A stretch of DNA of 64,000 nucleotides. It comes from Actibacterium sp. MT2.3-13A. Its GTDB lineage: Bacteria > Pseudomonadota > Alphaproteobacteria > Rhodobacterales > Rhodobacteraceae. Numbering within the stretch: position 1 is the stretch's first letter; each line of letters opens with the position of its first letter. The stretch lies in assembly GCF_018139985.1 (NCBI RefSeq), contig NZ_JAGSOU010000004.1:62001-126000 (forward strand), read 5' to 3'. The notes under the pieces were generated by a model. That model was not told where the DNA came from, made no database searches, and saw nothing but the letters and a program-made list of their open reading frames with translations. Position numbers and translations under genes: made by a program. Shown here one piece after another: positions 1 to 10,521 of this stretch.

Positions 1-823
1 CCATCAGCCGCGCCACCACCGGCGCCAGCGCCGCCGCCACCTCGCCATGTGCGGCAGGGCCCGGCATCTGGGCCGCGGCGGCCTGTTCGAGCGGTGGAAA
101 GACCATACCGTCGATGCCCCTCGCACAGGCGGCCGGACTGGCCACCACCTCGACATATTCAGTGAAGAGCGGGCGCACCGCGTCGATCATCGCGCGATCG
201 ACGAACAGCGGATCCTGCCCCAGCCCCGCGCCGCGCGGGCTGTCCCCCGGCCGGCGGCTCGACAGCCACAGCAGCACCCGCGCCCCCCGCATCCGCCCCG
301 CGAGATGGCGCATCCGCGCCAGCCAGGCGGCCTTCAGCTCTTCGACGAGCAGCAGGAACCGCTCGGCCGAGACCGCCTGCAGCGTGCCCAGCATGTGGCG
401 GGTGAAATGGAACTCGGTGAAATCGACCTCGCGATAGACCGCCTGCAACATCGCCGATGCCGTGAGGAAGCGGTCGTTGCGGCGCGGATGCACGCTGTAG
501 AACCGGTTCGACATGTTCTGTGCGCCCAGCACCTGCAGCACGCTCACCCGCGCGCGGTCGCAGATCCGCTGCACCACGCCGTCGCCGGCGAAGACATCGA
601 TCCCGGCATTCACCAGGCCGAGATTCACCACCGGGTGGCCGATTTCGGCCTCCACCAGATGCGGATAGGGACGTGCGATATATTTTCCGTAGGTCTCCGT
701 CCCGCCCAGGATGGTGCAAAAGGCCCCGTCGAGCGGCCGCTCCGGCCCGCGGAACAGAAGCCGCGACCGGCCGTATCGGCACGGGGAATAGTCCAACGCG
801 CCAGCGCCATGATGTTCATACAT
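1..823 (-). CDS. DUF6473 family protein, 3' end cut off by window edge
   Basis: The frame runs off the left edge, so only about 274 N-terminal codons are visible. It starts MYEHHGAGALDY at an ATG preceded by a purine-rich GAGAAGAGGGGG. I recognise the Rhodobacterales family DUF6473 from the segments GALDYSPCRYG, LLFRGPERPLDG, GGTETYGKYIARPYP, QVLGAQNMSNRFY and VHPRRNDRF. No enzymatic role is established for this family to my knowledge, and no membrane segment is evident in the visible part. It is divergent from hbd across a 165-base spacer that contains no other gene. Confidence 0.75.
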   Translation of the reverse strand, partial: MYEHHGAGALDYSPCRYGRSRLLFRGPERPLDGAFCTILGGTETYGKYIARPYPHLVEAEIGHPVVNLGLVNAGIDVFAGDGVVQRICDRARVSVLQVLGAQNMSNRFYSVHPRRNDRFLTASAMLQAVYREVDFTEFHFTRHMLGTLQAVSAERFLLLVEELKAAWLARMRHLAGRMRGARVLLWLSSRRPGDSPRGAGLGQDPLFVDRAMIDAVRPLFTEYVEVVASPAACARGIDGMVFPPLEQAAAAQMPGPAAHGEVAAALAPVVARLM

Positions 824-988
824 TTTCGCCCCCTCTTCTCGTATTGCGACTCACCCGTCTCAAGACTGGACGCCGAGGCTTTCCAAATGGCTAAAGCCGC
901 AATTTGAAACGAATGCGAACGGCCCTTCGGGCTTGCACGCGGCGCCCGCGCGGGCCTATGGTCTGCGCGGCATCAGAAGGGGTCAGCC

Positions 989-1864
989 ATGGACATCAAG
1001 ACGGTCGGGATCGTCGGCGCAGGGCAGATGGGCAACGGGATCGCCCATGTCTTCGCGGTGGCGGGCTATGACGTGCTGCTGAACGATATCTCGCAGGATA
1101 ACCTGGACCAGGCGATCGCGGTGATCGACCGCAACCTCGAGCGCCAGGTCAGCCGCGACAAGATCAGTGCCGAGGACAAGGCCGCGGCGCTGGCCCGCAT
1201 CGCCACCACGGTGACCCTGACCGACCTCGGCGGCAGCGACCTGATCATCGAGGCCGCGACCGAGCGCGAGACGGTGAAGCAGGCGATCTTCGAGGATCTT
1301 CTGCCGCATCTCAAGCCCGAGACCATCCTGACCTCCAACACCTCGTCGATCTCGATCACCCGACTGGCCAGCCGCACCGACCGGCCGGAAAAATTCATGG
1401 GCTTCCATTTCATGAACCCGGTGCCGGTGATGCAGCTGGTGGAGCTGATCCGCGGCATCGCTACCGACGACGCGACCTACCAGACCCTGCTCAAGGTGGT
1501 GGAGAGCCTGGGCAAGACCGCCGCCAGCGCCGAGGATTTCCCCGCCTTCATCGTCAACCGCATCCTGATGCCGATGATCAACGAGGCGGTCTACACGCTC
1601 TATGAAGGGGTGGGGTCCGTCAAATCCATCGACGAGTCGATGAAGCTGGGCGCCAACCATCCGATGGGGCCGCTGGAGCTGGCCGATTTCATCGGGCTCG
1701 ACACCTGCCTGGCGATCATGAACGTGCTGCATGACGGGCTGGCCGACACCAAGTATCGCCCCTGCCCGCTGCTGACGAAATATGTCGAGGCCGGATGGCT
1801 GGGCCGCAAGACCGGGCGCGGCTTCTACGACTACCGCGGCGAGGTGCCGGTCCCCACCCGCTGA
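989..1864 (+). CDS. hbd: 3-hydroxybutyryl-CoA dehydrogenase
   Basis: 291 aa, cytosolic. It oxidises 3-hydroxybutyryl-CoA to acetoacetyl-CoA with NAD(P), linking the acetyl-CoA, polyhydroxybutyrate and ethylmalonyl-CoA routes. The N-terminal Rossmann motif is GIVGAGQMGNGIAH (GxGxxG). The catalytic His lies in GFHFMNPVPVMQLVE, and the dimerising C-terminal domain shows VNRILMPMINEA and NHPMGPLELADFIGLDT. The length is normal for the single-domain bacterial enzyme. The ATG follows AGAAGGGG at a workable spacing. Mcd at 10.5 kb belongs to the same acetyl-CoA assimilation chemistry. Other 3-hydroxyacyl-CoA dehydrogenases of this family act on longer chains, so the substrate is assigned by similarity. 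Confidence 0.93.
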   Translation: MDIKTVGIVGAGQMGNGIAHVFAVAGYDVLLNDISQDNLDQAIAVIDRNLERQVSRDKISAEDKAAALARIATTVTLTDLGGSDLIIEAATERETVKQAIFEDLLPHLKPETILTSNTSSISITRLASRTDRPEKFMGFHFMNPVPVMQLVELIRGIATDDATYQTLLKVVESLGKTAASAEDFPAFIVNRILMPMINEAVYTLYEGVGSVKSIDESMKLGANHPMGPLELADFIGLDTCLAIMNVLHDGLADTKYRPCPLLTKYVEAGWLGRKTGRGFYDYRGEVPVPTR

Positions 1865-1877
1865 TTCAAGTTTTTCT

Positions 1878-1902
1878 GCGAAGAATCACACCAGTTCTTC
1901 GC
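1878..1902. terminator. Hairpin between convergent genes
   Basis: Arms GCGAAGAA and TTCTTCGC (8 bp) flank a 9-base loop in the 55-base gap between hbd and the converging acyltransferase gene. There is a TTTTTCT run just before the stem on the plus strand but no T run after it in either direction, so a classic intrinsic terminator is not complete. It may stop or stabilise both transcripts. Confidence 0.4.
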
Positions 1903-1919
1903 GGAAGGATTGCCCCTGC

Positions 1920-2828
1920 TCAGGGCTGCAGCGCCAGCGTCTGCGCGCGCAGCCAGGCGACGAAGCCGCGCGGGTTGCTCGACCAGCCGTCGATCTCGGC
2001 CCGGTCGATGGGCGCGCCCACCACCGGCGCCTGCGGCTTGTTCAGGGCATGCACCACCTCGAACAGGAGCAGCCCTTGGCGCAGCGTCGGCGAGACGCGG
2101 TTGGCCATCTGGTACCAGCGCGAATTCTGCCCCGGGAAGAAGATCGGCAGCACCCTTGCGCCGGAGCGCAGGATCATCTTGGCGGTGAAGGGGTTCCAGT
2201 CGCGCTCGATCACCGGGCCGAACATCGTGTCCGACGAGGCCACCACGCCCGAGGGGAACAGCACGATCACGCCGCCGTCCTTCAGGTGTTCCATCGCGCG
2301 CCGGCGCATATCGAGGTTCTGCTGCAGCGCATCCGCCTCATGGGCGAAGGGGACGGGGATCATGAACTGCTCGATCTCGCCGACCCCCGTCAGCAGGTTG
2401 CGGGTCAGGATCTTGTAATCGGTGCGGACCCGCCCGATCAGCTCGCCCAGAACCATGCCGTCGACCAGCCCGTGCGGGTGGTTGGCCACGATCACCAGCG
2501 GCCCGTCCTTGGGGATGTTGGCGATCTGCTCCGGCGGGGTCCGCAGCTCGATCCCCATGACCTCAAGCGCCTGTTTCCAGAAGGCCTGGCCGTGCGGCAC
2601 GCCCATCGCCTCGAACCTGCGGATCAGGCGCAGCAGGCGCATCTTGCCGGTCAGGACTTCCATCGCCTGTATGGTGGCGACCTGAAACGGATTGTCGAAG
2701 GTGTGGGCATAGGACAGGCGCCGGCGGTCATAGGGCTGATCGGCGAGATTCCGTCCGTCGCCCTGCCCCACCAGAGAGCCGGGCTTGCGATGAACCAGTG
2801 CCGGCCTGTGTTGGGAACTGTCAACCAA
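1920..2828 (-). CDS. Lysophospholipid acyltransferase family protein (PlsC-like)
   Basis: 302 aa from a TTG start. A predicted acyltransferase of the PlsC/LPLAT superfamily, likely acting at the inner face of the cytoplasmic membrane. The HX4D-type motif is NHPHGLVDG, followed by a substrate-binding block around LFPSGVVASSD and IFFPGQNSRWYQ. The first 30 or so residues look non-conserved; the family-like part begins near YDRRRLSYAHTFDNP. No ATG is suitably placed. The TTG has AAGGAG about ten bases upstream, and an in-frame GTG lies further in, so the start is uncertain. Substrate unknown. The neighbouring HPr gene starts 302 bases upstream on the same strand. Confidence 0.8.
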   Translation of the reverse strand: MVDSSQHRPALVHRKPGSLVGQGDGRNLADQPYDRRRLSYAHTFDNPFQVATIQAMEVLTGKMRLLRLIRRFEAMGVPHGQAFWKQALEVMGIELRTPPEQIANIPKDGPLVIVANHPHGLVDGMVLGELIGRVRTDYKILTRNLLTGVGEIEQFMIPVPFAHEADALQQNLDMRRRAMEHLKDGGVIVLFPSGVVASSDTMFGPVIERDWNPFTAKMILRSGARVLPIFFPGQNSRWYQMANRVSPTLRQGLLLFEVVHALNKPQAPVVGAPIDRAEIDGWSSNPRGFVAWLRAQTLALQP

Positions 2829-2854
2829 ACCGCCGCCGCTCCTTGCCTGCCGCC

Positions 2855-3133
2855 CTACATCTCCTCGCCGAACCGGTCGGCAACCAGCGCCTCCAGCGCG
2901 TCGGCCAGCGCCTCGGCCTCGGGCCCGCTGGTCTGAACCTGAATAGAGGTTCCTTTCGAGGCTGCCAACATCAAAAGCCCCATGATGGAATCGCCCGAGG
3001 CGCTGAGCCCGTCGCGGCTGACCTCGGCCCGGGCGTCATGCGCCTCGACCGTTTCCACGAATTTCGCCGAAGCCCGCGCGTGCAGGCCCTTTTCGTTGAT
3101 GATGTCCAGATTGCGGGTGATGGTATTGCTCAT
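2855..3133 (-). CDS. HPr-type phosphocarrier protein
   Basis: 92 aa, cytosolic phosphocarrier of the regulatory PTS. The active-site His18 sits in KGLHARASAKF and would accept phosphate from enzyme I. Ser49 in GDSIMGLLML matches the regulatory serine modified by HPr kinase, whose gene is in the same cluster. The start codon follows the upstream PTS IIA stop codon with no gap, which suggests translational coupling. No sugar permease is encoded here, so the protein most likely serves regulation rather than uptake. The gene could be called ptsH or npr. Confidence 0.92.
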   Translation of the reverse strand: MSNTITRNLDIINEKGLHARASAKFVETVEAHDARAEVSRDGLSASGDSIMGLLMLAASKGTSIQVQTSGPEAEALADALEALVADRFGEEM

Positions 3134-3535
3134 TCAGTGCCGTTTTCCTGCTGGTCCGTCGAAGGCGTCGATGTATTTGCGCCCGGCGGCCAGCGCGCCC
3201 TCCACCGCATCCTCCAGCGCCATGCGGCGCGATTTCGCCAGCTTGATCAGCATCGGAAGATTGGCGCCATAAAGGATCACCCGATCCTCCGGATCGCAGG
3301 CGCGCAGCGACAGGTTCGAGGGCGAGCCGCCGAACATGTCGGTCACCACCACCACCCCGTCGCCGGTATCGACGGCATCGGCGGCGGCCTTGATCTCGGC
3401 CTGTTTCAGGGCGCGGTCATGGTCGGGCTCGATCGAGATGGCGAGGATGCCGGGCTGCCTGCCCACCACATGCTCGACCGCGGCCAGGTATTCCCTGGCC
3501 AACCCGCCATGCGCAACGATCACGATACCGATCAC
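3134..3535 (-). CDS. PTS EIIA component, mannose family
   Basis: 133 aa, GTG start overlapping the rapZ stop by 4 bases (GTGA). The fold and sequence match stand-alone EIIA-Man proteins: His9 in IVIVAHGG is the phosphorylation site, and [20 protein letters not shown] is the family signature. It has no attached EIIB and there is no EIIC/EIID nearby, as in the alphaproteobacterial regulatory PTS in which HPr hands phosphate to this protein. It lies between rapZ and the HPr gene on the same strand. The downstream target cannot be read from the sequence. Confidence 0.9.
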   Translation of the reverse strand: MIGIVIVAHGGLAREYLAAVEHVVGRQPGILAISIEPDHDRALKQAEIKAAADAVDTGDGVVVVTDMFGGSPSNLSLRACDPEDRVILYGANLPMLIKLAKSRRMALEDAVEGALAAGRKYIDAFDGPAGKRH

Positions 3536-4473
3536 CCGGCCGACCCCGATCCAGTTCCCGTTCCGGGGGTCGCAGGCCCCCGTCGCTCCAGTTCACGATG
3601 TCTCTTAGACACCCGCCAACCGGCATCCGCAAGCGCATTGGACAGTTTTTCCACCACCATGACCGACCTGTGCTGGCCGCCGGTGCAGCCAAAGGCGATG
3701 GACAGATGCGACTTGCCCTCGTCGCGGTAGGCCGGCAGCAGAAGCAGCGCCAGATCCAGCACCTTGTCGAAGAACGGCTGGAAGCGCGCGTCCTGCGCGA
3801 CGTAGGCCGCGACCTCTTCCGCCTGACCGTCCAGTCCGCGCAGGGCAGGCTCCCAGTAGGGGTTTCGCAGGAAACGACAGTCGAAGACCATATCCGCGCC
3901 GCGCGGCACGCCGCGCTTGTAGGAAAAGGAATGCACCGAGACGGCAAGCCGCGGCGCCCCGGCGGTGCCGAACCAGCGCGCCACCTCGGCCCGCAACTCG
4001 TGCGGGGTCAGCTCCGAGGTGTCGATCAGCATGTCCGCCAGCGCGCGCACCGGCCCCAGCAGGTCAAGCTCGCGCGCGATGCCCTCGGCGGGGCTTTCTG
4101 CGGGGGCGAGGGGATGGCGGCGGCGGGTCTCGGAGAAGCGGCGCAGCAGCACGTCGCCCTGGCAGTCGACAAAGACGATCTCCACGTCGACATTGGGGGC
4201 GGCGCGCAACTGCGCGGCCAGATCGGCCAGCGCGGCGACGCTGAAATCGCGGTTGCGCGGGTCCAGCCCCAGCGCGAGCGGCTGCCCCAGCGGCGGACCG
4301 TCCAGCAGCCGGGGCACCAGCGTCAGCGGCAGGTTGTCGATCACCTCGTAGCCGAGATCCTCCAGCGCCTTGAGCACGGTCGAGCGCCCCGCGCCCGAGG
4401 GCCCGGTGATCAGCACCAGCCGGTGCGCGGCCGGGCGATCGTGGGAACTGGTCTCAAAGGCGTCAGGCGTCAT
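3532..4473 (-). CDS. rapZ: RapZ/YvcJ family nucleotide-binding protein (RNase adapter)
   Basis: 313 aa, cytosolic. The N-terminal kinase-like domain has Walker [10 protein letters not shown] at residues 24-32 and a Walker-B-like DVEIVFVDC. The C-terminal part ends in the diagnostic [16 protein letters not shown]. In E. coli RapZ senses glucosamine-6-phosphate and guides RNase E to small RNAs; that role is not demonstrated in alphaproteobacteria, where the gene lies with PTS genes as here. The ATG shares one base with the hprK stop (TGATG), and the end overlaps the PTS IIA start, so the block is very probably one transcript. Confidence 0.92.
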   Translation of the reverse strand: MTPDAFETSSHDRPAAHRLVLITGPSGAGRSTVLKALEDLGYEVIDNLPLTLVPRLLDGPPLGQPLALGLDPRNRDFSVAALADLAAQLRAAPNVDVEIVFVDCQGDVLLRRFSETRRRHPLAPAESPAEGIARELDLLGPVRALADMLIDTSELTPHELRAEVARWFGTAGAPRLAVSVHSFSYKRGVPRGADMVFDCRFLRNPYWEPALRGLDGQAEEVAAYVAQDARFQPFFDKVLDLALLLLPAYRDEGKSHLSIAFGCTGGQHRSVMVVEKLSNALADAGWRVSKRHRELERRGPATPGTGTGSGSAG

Positions 4474-4895
4474 CAGGCACTCCTTCCCCGCTTTAGATAT
4501 TGCAGGATCGCTGCGGGGAAATGGGCATTTTCGACCTTGTGAAGCAAGCTGACCTTGCGGTCCAGCAGGCGGATCTCGCGCGGCGGCGGCAGGCGCTCGG
4601 CCTCGACGCGGTCCAGATCGACGGCCAGCACGACCTCGGCCTGCGGCACGGCGTCCGCGCGCAGGATGCCGACGCCGCGCGCCTCGATCAGCCCGGCGAT
4701 GCTGGCCGGGGCCGAGGCCACCAGCCCGCCCGGCCCCGCGCGCAGGCAGGTCCGGTCATCGGCCACCAGCGCCGCGCCGCGGGCCATCAGCTCCAGCGCC
4801 AGCGCCGATTTGCCCGCGCCCGAGGCCCCCAGGATCAGCACGCCGCGACCCGAAAGCGCCACGCAACTGGCATGGAGGATGGACGGCCCGGTCAT
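4473..4895 (-). CDS. hprK: Short HPr kinase/phosphorylase (C-terminal domain only)
   Basis: 140 aa, less than half the length of the roughly 310-aa Firmicutes enzyme, which has an additional N-terminal domain. What remains is the kinase core: a conserved His in [11 protein letters not shown], Walker [20 protein letters not shown] with the paired Asp, and [10 protein letters not shown], equivalent to the HprK signature. It would phosphorylate HPr on Ser49 using ATP and may also remove that phosphate. This short form is typical of alphaproteobacteria and is found next to chvG/chvI, as here (9 bases after chvG). Confidence 0.9.
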   Translation of the reverse strand: MTGPSILHASCVALSGRGVLILGASGAGKSALALELMARGAALVADDRTCLRAGPGGLVASAPASIAGLIEARGVGILRADAVPQAEVVLAVDLDRVEAERLPPPREIRLLDRKVSLLHKVENAHFPAAILQYLKRGRSA

Positions 4896-4904
4896 CGCGG
4901 CCGG

Positions 4905-6626
4905 TCAGACCGGCAGGCCCACGACGAAACGCGCGCCCAGCGGCTCGGAGGTGACGTCGGCATCGGTCGGGCGGATGTTCTCCGCCCAGATCACGCCGCC
5001 ATGCGCCTCGACGATCTGCTTGGAGATCGCCAGCCCGAGGCCGGAATGATCGCCGAACTGCCCGGCGGGGCGTTCTGAATAGAATCGGTTGAAGATCTTG
5101 GTCAGCGCCTGGTCGGGGATGCCGGGGCCGGTATCCTCGACCACCACCAGGACGCGGTTGTCGCGCTTGCGCGCCCAGACCCGCACCGCGTCGCCCTCTT
5201 CGCAGAAGGACACGGCGTTGGTGATCAAGTTGACGAAGACCTGCGCCAGCCGCGCCTCGAGCCCTTGGATGATCACCGGCTCGGGCGGCAGGTCGGAGAT
5301 GAAATCCACACCCTTGGTCTTGGCCTCAGCCCCGAGGTGATCGGAAAGGTTCTGCAAGAGCTGCACCAGGTTGAAGCTCTCTTCCTCTTCCTTGACCAGC
5401 TCGCTGTCCAGCCGCGAGGCGTTGGAGATGTCGCTGACCAGCCGGTCCAGCCGCCGCACGTCGTGGTCGATCACGTCGAGAAGCTTGTCGCGCTGGTCGG
5501 GCCGCTTGGCCAGACGCAGCGTACCCACCGCCGAACGCAGCGAGGCCAGCGGGTTCTTGATCTCATGCGCCACGTCGGCGGCGAACTGCTCGTTCGCGTC
5601 GATCCGGTCGTAAAGCGCGGTCACCATGCCGCGCAGCGCGCCCGACAGCCGACCGATCTCGTCGGGCCGGGCGGTCAGGTCGGGGATGCGCACGCGCGAG
5701 GGGCTCATCTTGCGGGCGTTCTTGTCGCGCCCGATCTCGGCAGCGGCGGCCAGATCGGAGAGCGGGTTGGCGATGGTCGAGGCCAGAACAAGGCTCAGAC
5801 CGATCGACACCAGGATGGCGATCACGAACATCTGGAGAACCTGCTCGCGCTCGGTCCGCACCAAGGCGTCGATCTCGCCGGCGGCGCTGGCCAGGGCGAC
5901 CACGCCCAGAACCTCGTCGCCGCGCCGGATCGGGGTGGCGACGGTGAAGAAGGTCCGGCCCGCCGTGTCGACGACCGAGTTCACGGCGGTCTGACCCTGC
6001 AGCGCGCGCTGCGACAGCGCCCGCGCCTGGCCGAGCACGTCATGCGGGACCTCGGGCGCCTCGGATTGGCTGAAAACCCCGGCCAGGGTCTCCCAGACCG
6101 AGTTCAGGAAATCGGTGATCATGGTCGAACGGCCGTCACGCGCGACGGGGATCGCGGCCCGGCGCGGCAGCCCCTCGGAGGAGGCGACCAGCTGCTGCGC
6201 GGGATCGAAGAGGTAGACCTCGATGCCGCGGGCCATGTCCAGCGACGCCAGCGTGCCTTGGGCGTCGATCCCGTCGCCGGCGCTCAGGCTGACCGGGCCG
6301 AGCGCCGGAACCCCGGCCTCGAACACGTCGGCGATCAGCTCGGCCTGGGCGATGCAGGCGGCCTCGCGCTGCTTGACCAGGCTGTCGCGGCCGGGGCTCA
6401 GATAGAGCACGCCGGCCACCAGGACCACCAGAGCGAGCAGGTTGAAGGTGATGATCTTGCGCGCCAGCGGCGAGCGGTTCAGCGCTATGGCGCTCCGCCT
6501 TGCGCGCCGCCGCCGGACCTCGGTGTCGATCGTGACATCGGGGGCCACCCAGTCCTCACCGAGCAGCACATCCGCATCATGCTGTGATCTTGTGTCGCGC
6601 AAGGCTGTCCCCAAACCGGGTGTCAC
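4905..6626 (-). CDS. chvG: Sensor histidine kinase ChvG (ExoS)
   Basis: 573 aa, inner-membrane sensor. Two membrane segments ([18 protein letters not shown] and [18 protein letters not shown]) bracket a periplasmic domain of about 180 residues. A HAMP-like linker follows, then the dimerisation/phosphoacceptor motif [17 protein letters not shown] with the His near residue 354. The ATP-binding domain shows [19 protein letters not shown] and [18 protein letters not shown]. ChvG phosphorylates ChvI in response to acid or envelope stress in Rhizobiales. The start is GTG, overlapping the chvI stop by 4 bases, so the pair is translationally coupled. Confidence 0.95.
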   Translation of the reverse strand: MTPGLGTALRDTRSQHDADVLLGEDWVAPDVTIDTEVRRRRARRSAIALNRSPLARKIITFNLLALVVLVAGVLYLSPGRDSLVKQREAACIAQAELIADVFEAGVPALGPVSLSAGDGIDAQGTLASLDMARGIEVYLFDPAQQLVASSEGLPRRAAIPVARDGRSTMITDFLNSVWETLAGVFSQSEAPEVPHDVLGQARALSQRALQGQTAVNSVVDTAGRTFFTVATPIRRGDEVLGVVALASAAGEIDALVRTEREQVLQMFVIAILVSIGLSLVLASTIANPLSDLAAAAEIGRDKNARKMSPSRVRIPDLTARPDEIGRLSGALRGMVTALYDRIDANEQFAADVAHEIKNPLASLRSAVGTLRLAKRPDQRDKLLDVIDHDVRRLDRLVSDISNASRLDSELVKEEEESFNLVQLLQNLSDHLGAEAKTKGVDFISDLPPEPVIIQGLEARLAQVFVNLITNAVSFCEEGDAVRVWARKRDNRVLVVVEDTGPGIPDQALTKIFNRFYSERPAGQFGDHSGLGLAISKQIVEAHGGVIWAENIRPTDADVTSEPLGARFVVGLPV

Positions 6627-7324
6627 TCTTCATTGTACCGATAGCCGATGCCGTACAGGGTCTCGATGGCGGCGAAATCGGGGTCCGACTGTCGCATCTT
6701 CTTGCGCAGCCGCTTGATGTGGCTGTCGATGGTGCGGTCGTCGACATAGACCTGATCGTCATAGGCGACATCCATCAGCTGGTCGCGGCTCTTGACGAAG
6801 CCGGGCCGCTGGGCCAGCGCCTGCAGCAGCAGGAACTCGGTCACGGTCAGCGACACGTCCTTGCCCTTCCAGGTCACGGCGTGGCGCAGCGGGTCCATCC
6901 GCAGCTGGCCGCGCTCCATCACCTTGCTCTCCTCGGGCGCCGGGCCGCTGTCGGAGGCGATCGCCTCCTGCCGGCGCAGCAGGGCGCGGATGCGCTCGAC
7001 CAGAAGGCGCTGCGAGAACGGCTTCTTCACATAGTCGTCGGCACCCATGCGCAGGCCCAGCACCTCGTCGATCTCGTCATCCTTGGAGGTGAGGAAGATC
7101 ACCGGCATGTTGGTTTTCTGGCGTACCCGCTGCAGCAGGTCCATGCCGTCCATCCGGGGCATCTTGATGTCGAAGACGCCGATGTCCGGCAGGCGCTTGT
7201 TGAAAGCGTCCAGCGCCGTCTGGCCGTCATTGTAGGTCTCAACCTCGAACCCTTCTGCCTCAAGGGTCATGGACACCGACGTCAGGATATTCCTGTCGTC
7301 GTCAACGAGTGCGATCCTTGACAT
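6623..7324 (-). CDS. chvI: Response regulator ChvI (OmpR family)
   Basis: 233 aa, DNA-binding regulator paired with ChvG. The receiver domain has the acidic pocket VDDD at residues 7-10, phosphoacceptor Asp52 in [12 protein letters not shown], and the conserved Lys in [10 protein letters not shown]. The C-terminal winged helix shows [37 protein letters not shown] and YGIGYRYNE. It is the only obvious DNA-binding transcription factor in the window. It is divergent from pckA; in Agrobacterium and Sinorhizobium ChvG/ChvI influences pckA expression, which makes the 399-base spacer a likely target. Confidence 0.95.
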   Translation of the reverse strand: MSRIALVDDDRNILTSVSMTLEAEGFEVETYNDGQTALDAFNKRLPDIGVFDIKMPRMDGMDLLQRVRQKTNMPVIFLTSKDDEIDEVLGLRMGADDYVKKPFSQRLLVERIRALLRRQEAIASDSGPAPEESKVMERGQLRMDPLRHAVTWKGKDVSLTVTEFLLLQALAQRPGFVKSRDQLMDVAYDDQVYVDDRTIDSHIKRLRKKMRQSDPDFAAIETLYGIGYRYNEE

Positions 7325-7723
7325 GGAAACTTCCCTTTTTGTTCTGCTCTATGCCTGTTTTTTGCCTCATTTTTCCCTTTTTCATCAGCGGGAATCAAGC
7401 GGTATCCGCGAATCACCCCCCTCCCGGACCCGATTTGAATCGAAAAAGATTGACACATTGCCAATTTGCATCACCAAGGGCGCGCGGCAGGGGGCGGCAT
7501 CAATGCCACGCGGCCCGGCGGCGAGGCGCATCGGCAAGGGTTCGCCCAGCCCTCGACAAGTGGTTGCGCTAACTATGAAAACCGCCCTGTTCCTTTGCGG
7601 AAACCTCATGTTATAGGGGCGCCACCGGCCCCAAAGGCCCAGTTTCGCGACGCAAGCCACCCTTGCGCCGGCGGTGGAATTTTCTTGATCCGCGGATGCG
7701 CGGACGGTGTCAGGAGCATGCAG
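7325..7723. promoter_or_regulatory. Divergent chvI / pckA control region
   Basis: The longest gene-free stretch in the window. It separates two divergent starts and must hold both promoters. It is noticeably less GC-rich near chvI, with several T and A runs around 7340-7385. I could not pick a convincing -35/-10 pair: TTGACA at 7449 lacks a matching -10 at 16-18 bases, and TTATAG close to 7612 lacks a good -35. No open frame here resembles a protein. Confidence 0.5.
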
Positions 7724-9319
<1,596 letters not shown>

Positions 9320-9342
9320 GGCGCCTCTCCTCTGCGACCACC

Positions 9343-9376
9343 GAAACCCCGGCCGCCGCGCCGGGGTTTCTTTTTT
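9343..9376 (+). terminator. Intrinsic terminator of pckA
   Basis: A perfect 10-bp stem, GAAACCCCGG paired with CCGGGGTTTC, with an 8-base loop, followed directly by a T run. It begins 23 bases after the pckA stop codon. This is the clearest rho-independent terminator in the window. Confidence 0.92.
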
Positions 9377-9587
9377 CGGTCAGATCCGCGGATCGGGCGG
9401 CGTGGCTTCGGCAGGCGGCGCCGTTGCCGCGTCCCCGCAAGAGGCGGCGCCCTCCCGGCGGAAGGGTCGGGCGCTGCCCGGACCGCGGGTCGCATTGGCT
9501 GCGCGAGAATTGAATTCGGCTTTGTTTCCGCCCCGGGGCGGTCTGCCGCGCGGGCCCTGGCCTGCCGGGCCACGGCGGACCCTGCCC

Positions 9588-10358
9588 CTACCCCATCAGC
9601 CCCTTGCGGATCAGGTTGGCGGCGGCCAGCGACAGGACGAACAGCGTCGCCTTGCGGAAGCGCGCCGCGTCCAGCCGGTCATGCACCTTGAACCCCAGCC
9701 ACATGCCCAGGCCCGCCGGCACCACCATCGCCACGGACAGCGGCGCGGTCTGGGCGTTCAGTACCCCCGATCCCACATGCGAGACCAGCAGCATCACGCC
9801 CCCGAGCAGGAACACCACGCCTTGCACGCGCAGGGCTTCGGTCTTTTCGGTGTTGAAGCTCAGCAGATAGGCGATCACCGGCGGTCCCCAGACCCCGGAG
9901 ACCCCGCCGAAGAAGCCGCCCAGCGCGCCCATCATCACCTCCGCCCGGTGCCGGCGATGCGCCGGAAGGATCAGCTGCTTGCCCAGCAGCTGGGTGACCG
10001 TGAACAGCAGGATCGGCCCGCCGAGCAGGAGGTAGAGCGCCGCGTCGGGCAACACCGCCACCAGCGGCGCGCTGAGAAAGATGAACAGGACCACGGAGCC
10101 GATCAGGCGCTTGTAGGTGACGATCGATTCGACGGCCGCGCCCACGCCGCCGCGGCAGGCCTGCGCGATGTTGGTCAGCACCGTGGGAACGATCAGGGCG
10201 GCCAGCGCAACCGGCGCGGGCAGGAAACTGCTCAGGGCCGAGATCATGATCATCGGCATGGCAAATCCCACCGCGCCTTTCACGAAGCCCGCGAAAAGCG
10301 TAACGACGAAGGCGGCGGCAAGAAACGCGGGCGGCAACCCGGAGAAATCTGTTGGCAT
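9588..10358 (-). CDS. TauE/SafE family (TSUP) membrane transporter
   Basis: 256 aa, about eight hydrophobic segments, inner membrane. Belongs to the sulfite exporter TauE/SafE (DUF81) family, seen in AGFVKGAVGFAMPMIMI near the N-terminus and the repeated pattern MMGALGGFFGGVSGVWGPPV in the middle. Family members export sulfur-containing or organic anions; the substrate here is not identifiable. The ATG reading MPTDFSGLPP has AGAGGA upstream; an alternative start 23 codons earlier adds a hydrophilic stretch that does not fit. The roughly 210 bases between the pckA terminator and the end of this gene hold no supported gene. Confidence 0.88.
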   Translation of the reverse strand: MPTDFSGLPPAFLAAAFVVTLFAGFVKGAVGFAMPMIMISALSSFLPAPVALAALIVPTVLTNIAQACRGGVGAAVESIVTYKRLIGSVVLFIFLSAPLVAVLPDAALYLLLGGPILLFTVTQLLGKQLILPAHRRHRAEVMMGALGGFFGGVSGVWGPPVIAYLLSFNTEKTEALRVQGVVFLLGGVMLLVSHVGSGVLNAQTAPLSVAMVVPAGLGMWLGFKVHDRLDAARFRKATLFVLSLAAANLIRKGLMG

Positions 10359-10521
10359 GGCATCCTCTTTTCGGGACACGCTATAACCCGGCTGAATGAT
10401 CGCTGCACCGCAAAATCGCAAAGACACTTTCGTTCAAAATGGCATGCTAGCTTGAATTTTTCTTGCGCTGCACCTGCGAAAAGCCTATGCCGTCCCCGAC
10501 CGATCACGAAGGAGCCGATTC

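Noticed and set aside
7466-7723. 86-codon in-frame extension upstream of pckA.
   Set aside because: The extension has no resemblance to PckA, and a proper CAGGAG site is placed before the ATG at 7724.
9377-9587. Possible small gene on the minus strand after the pckA terminator.
   Set aside because: Frames here have no sensible start with ribosome site and translate to Arg/Pro/Gly-rich sequence; treated as non-coding.
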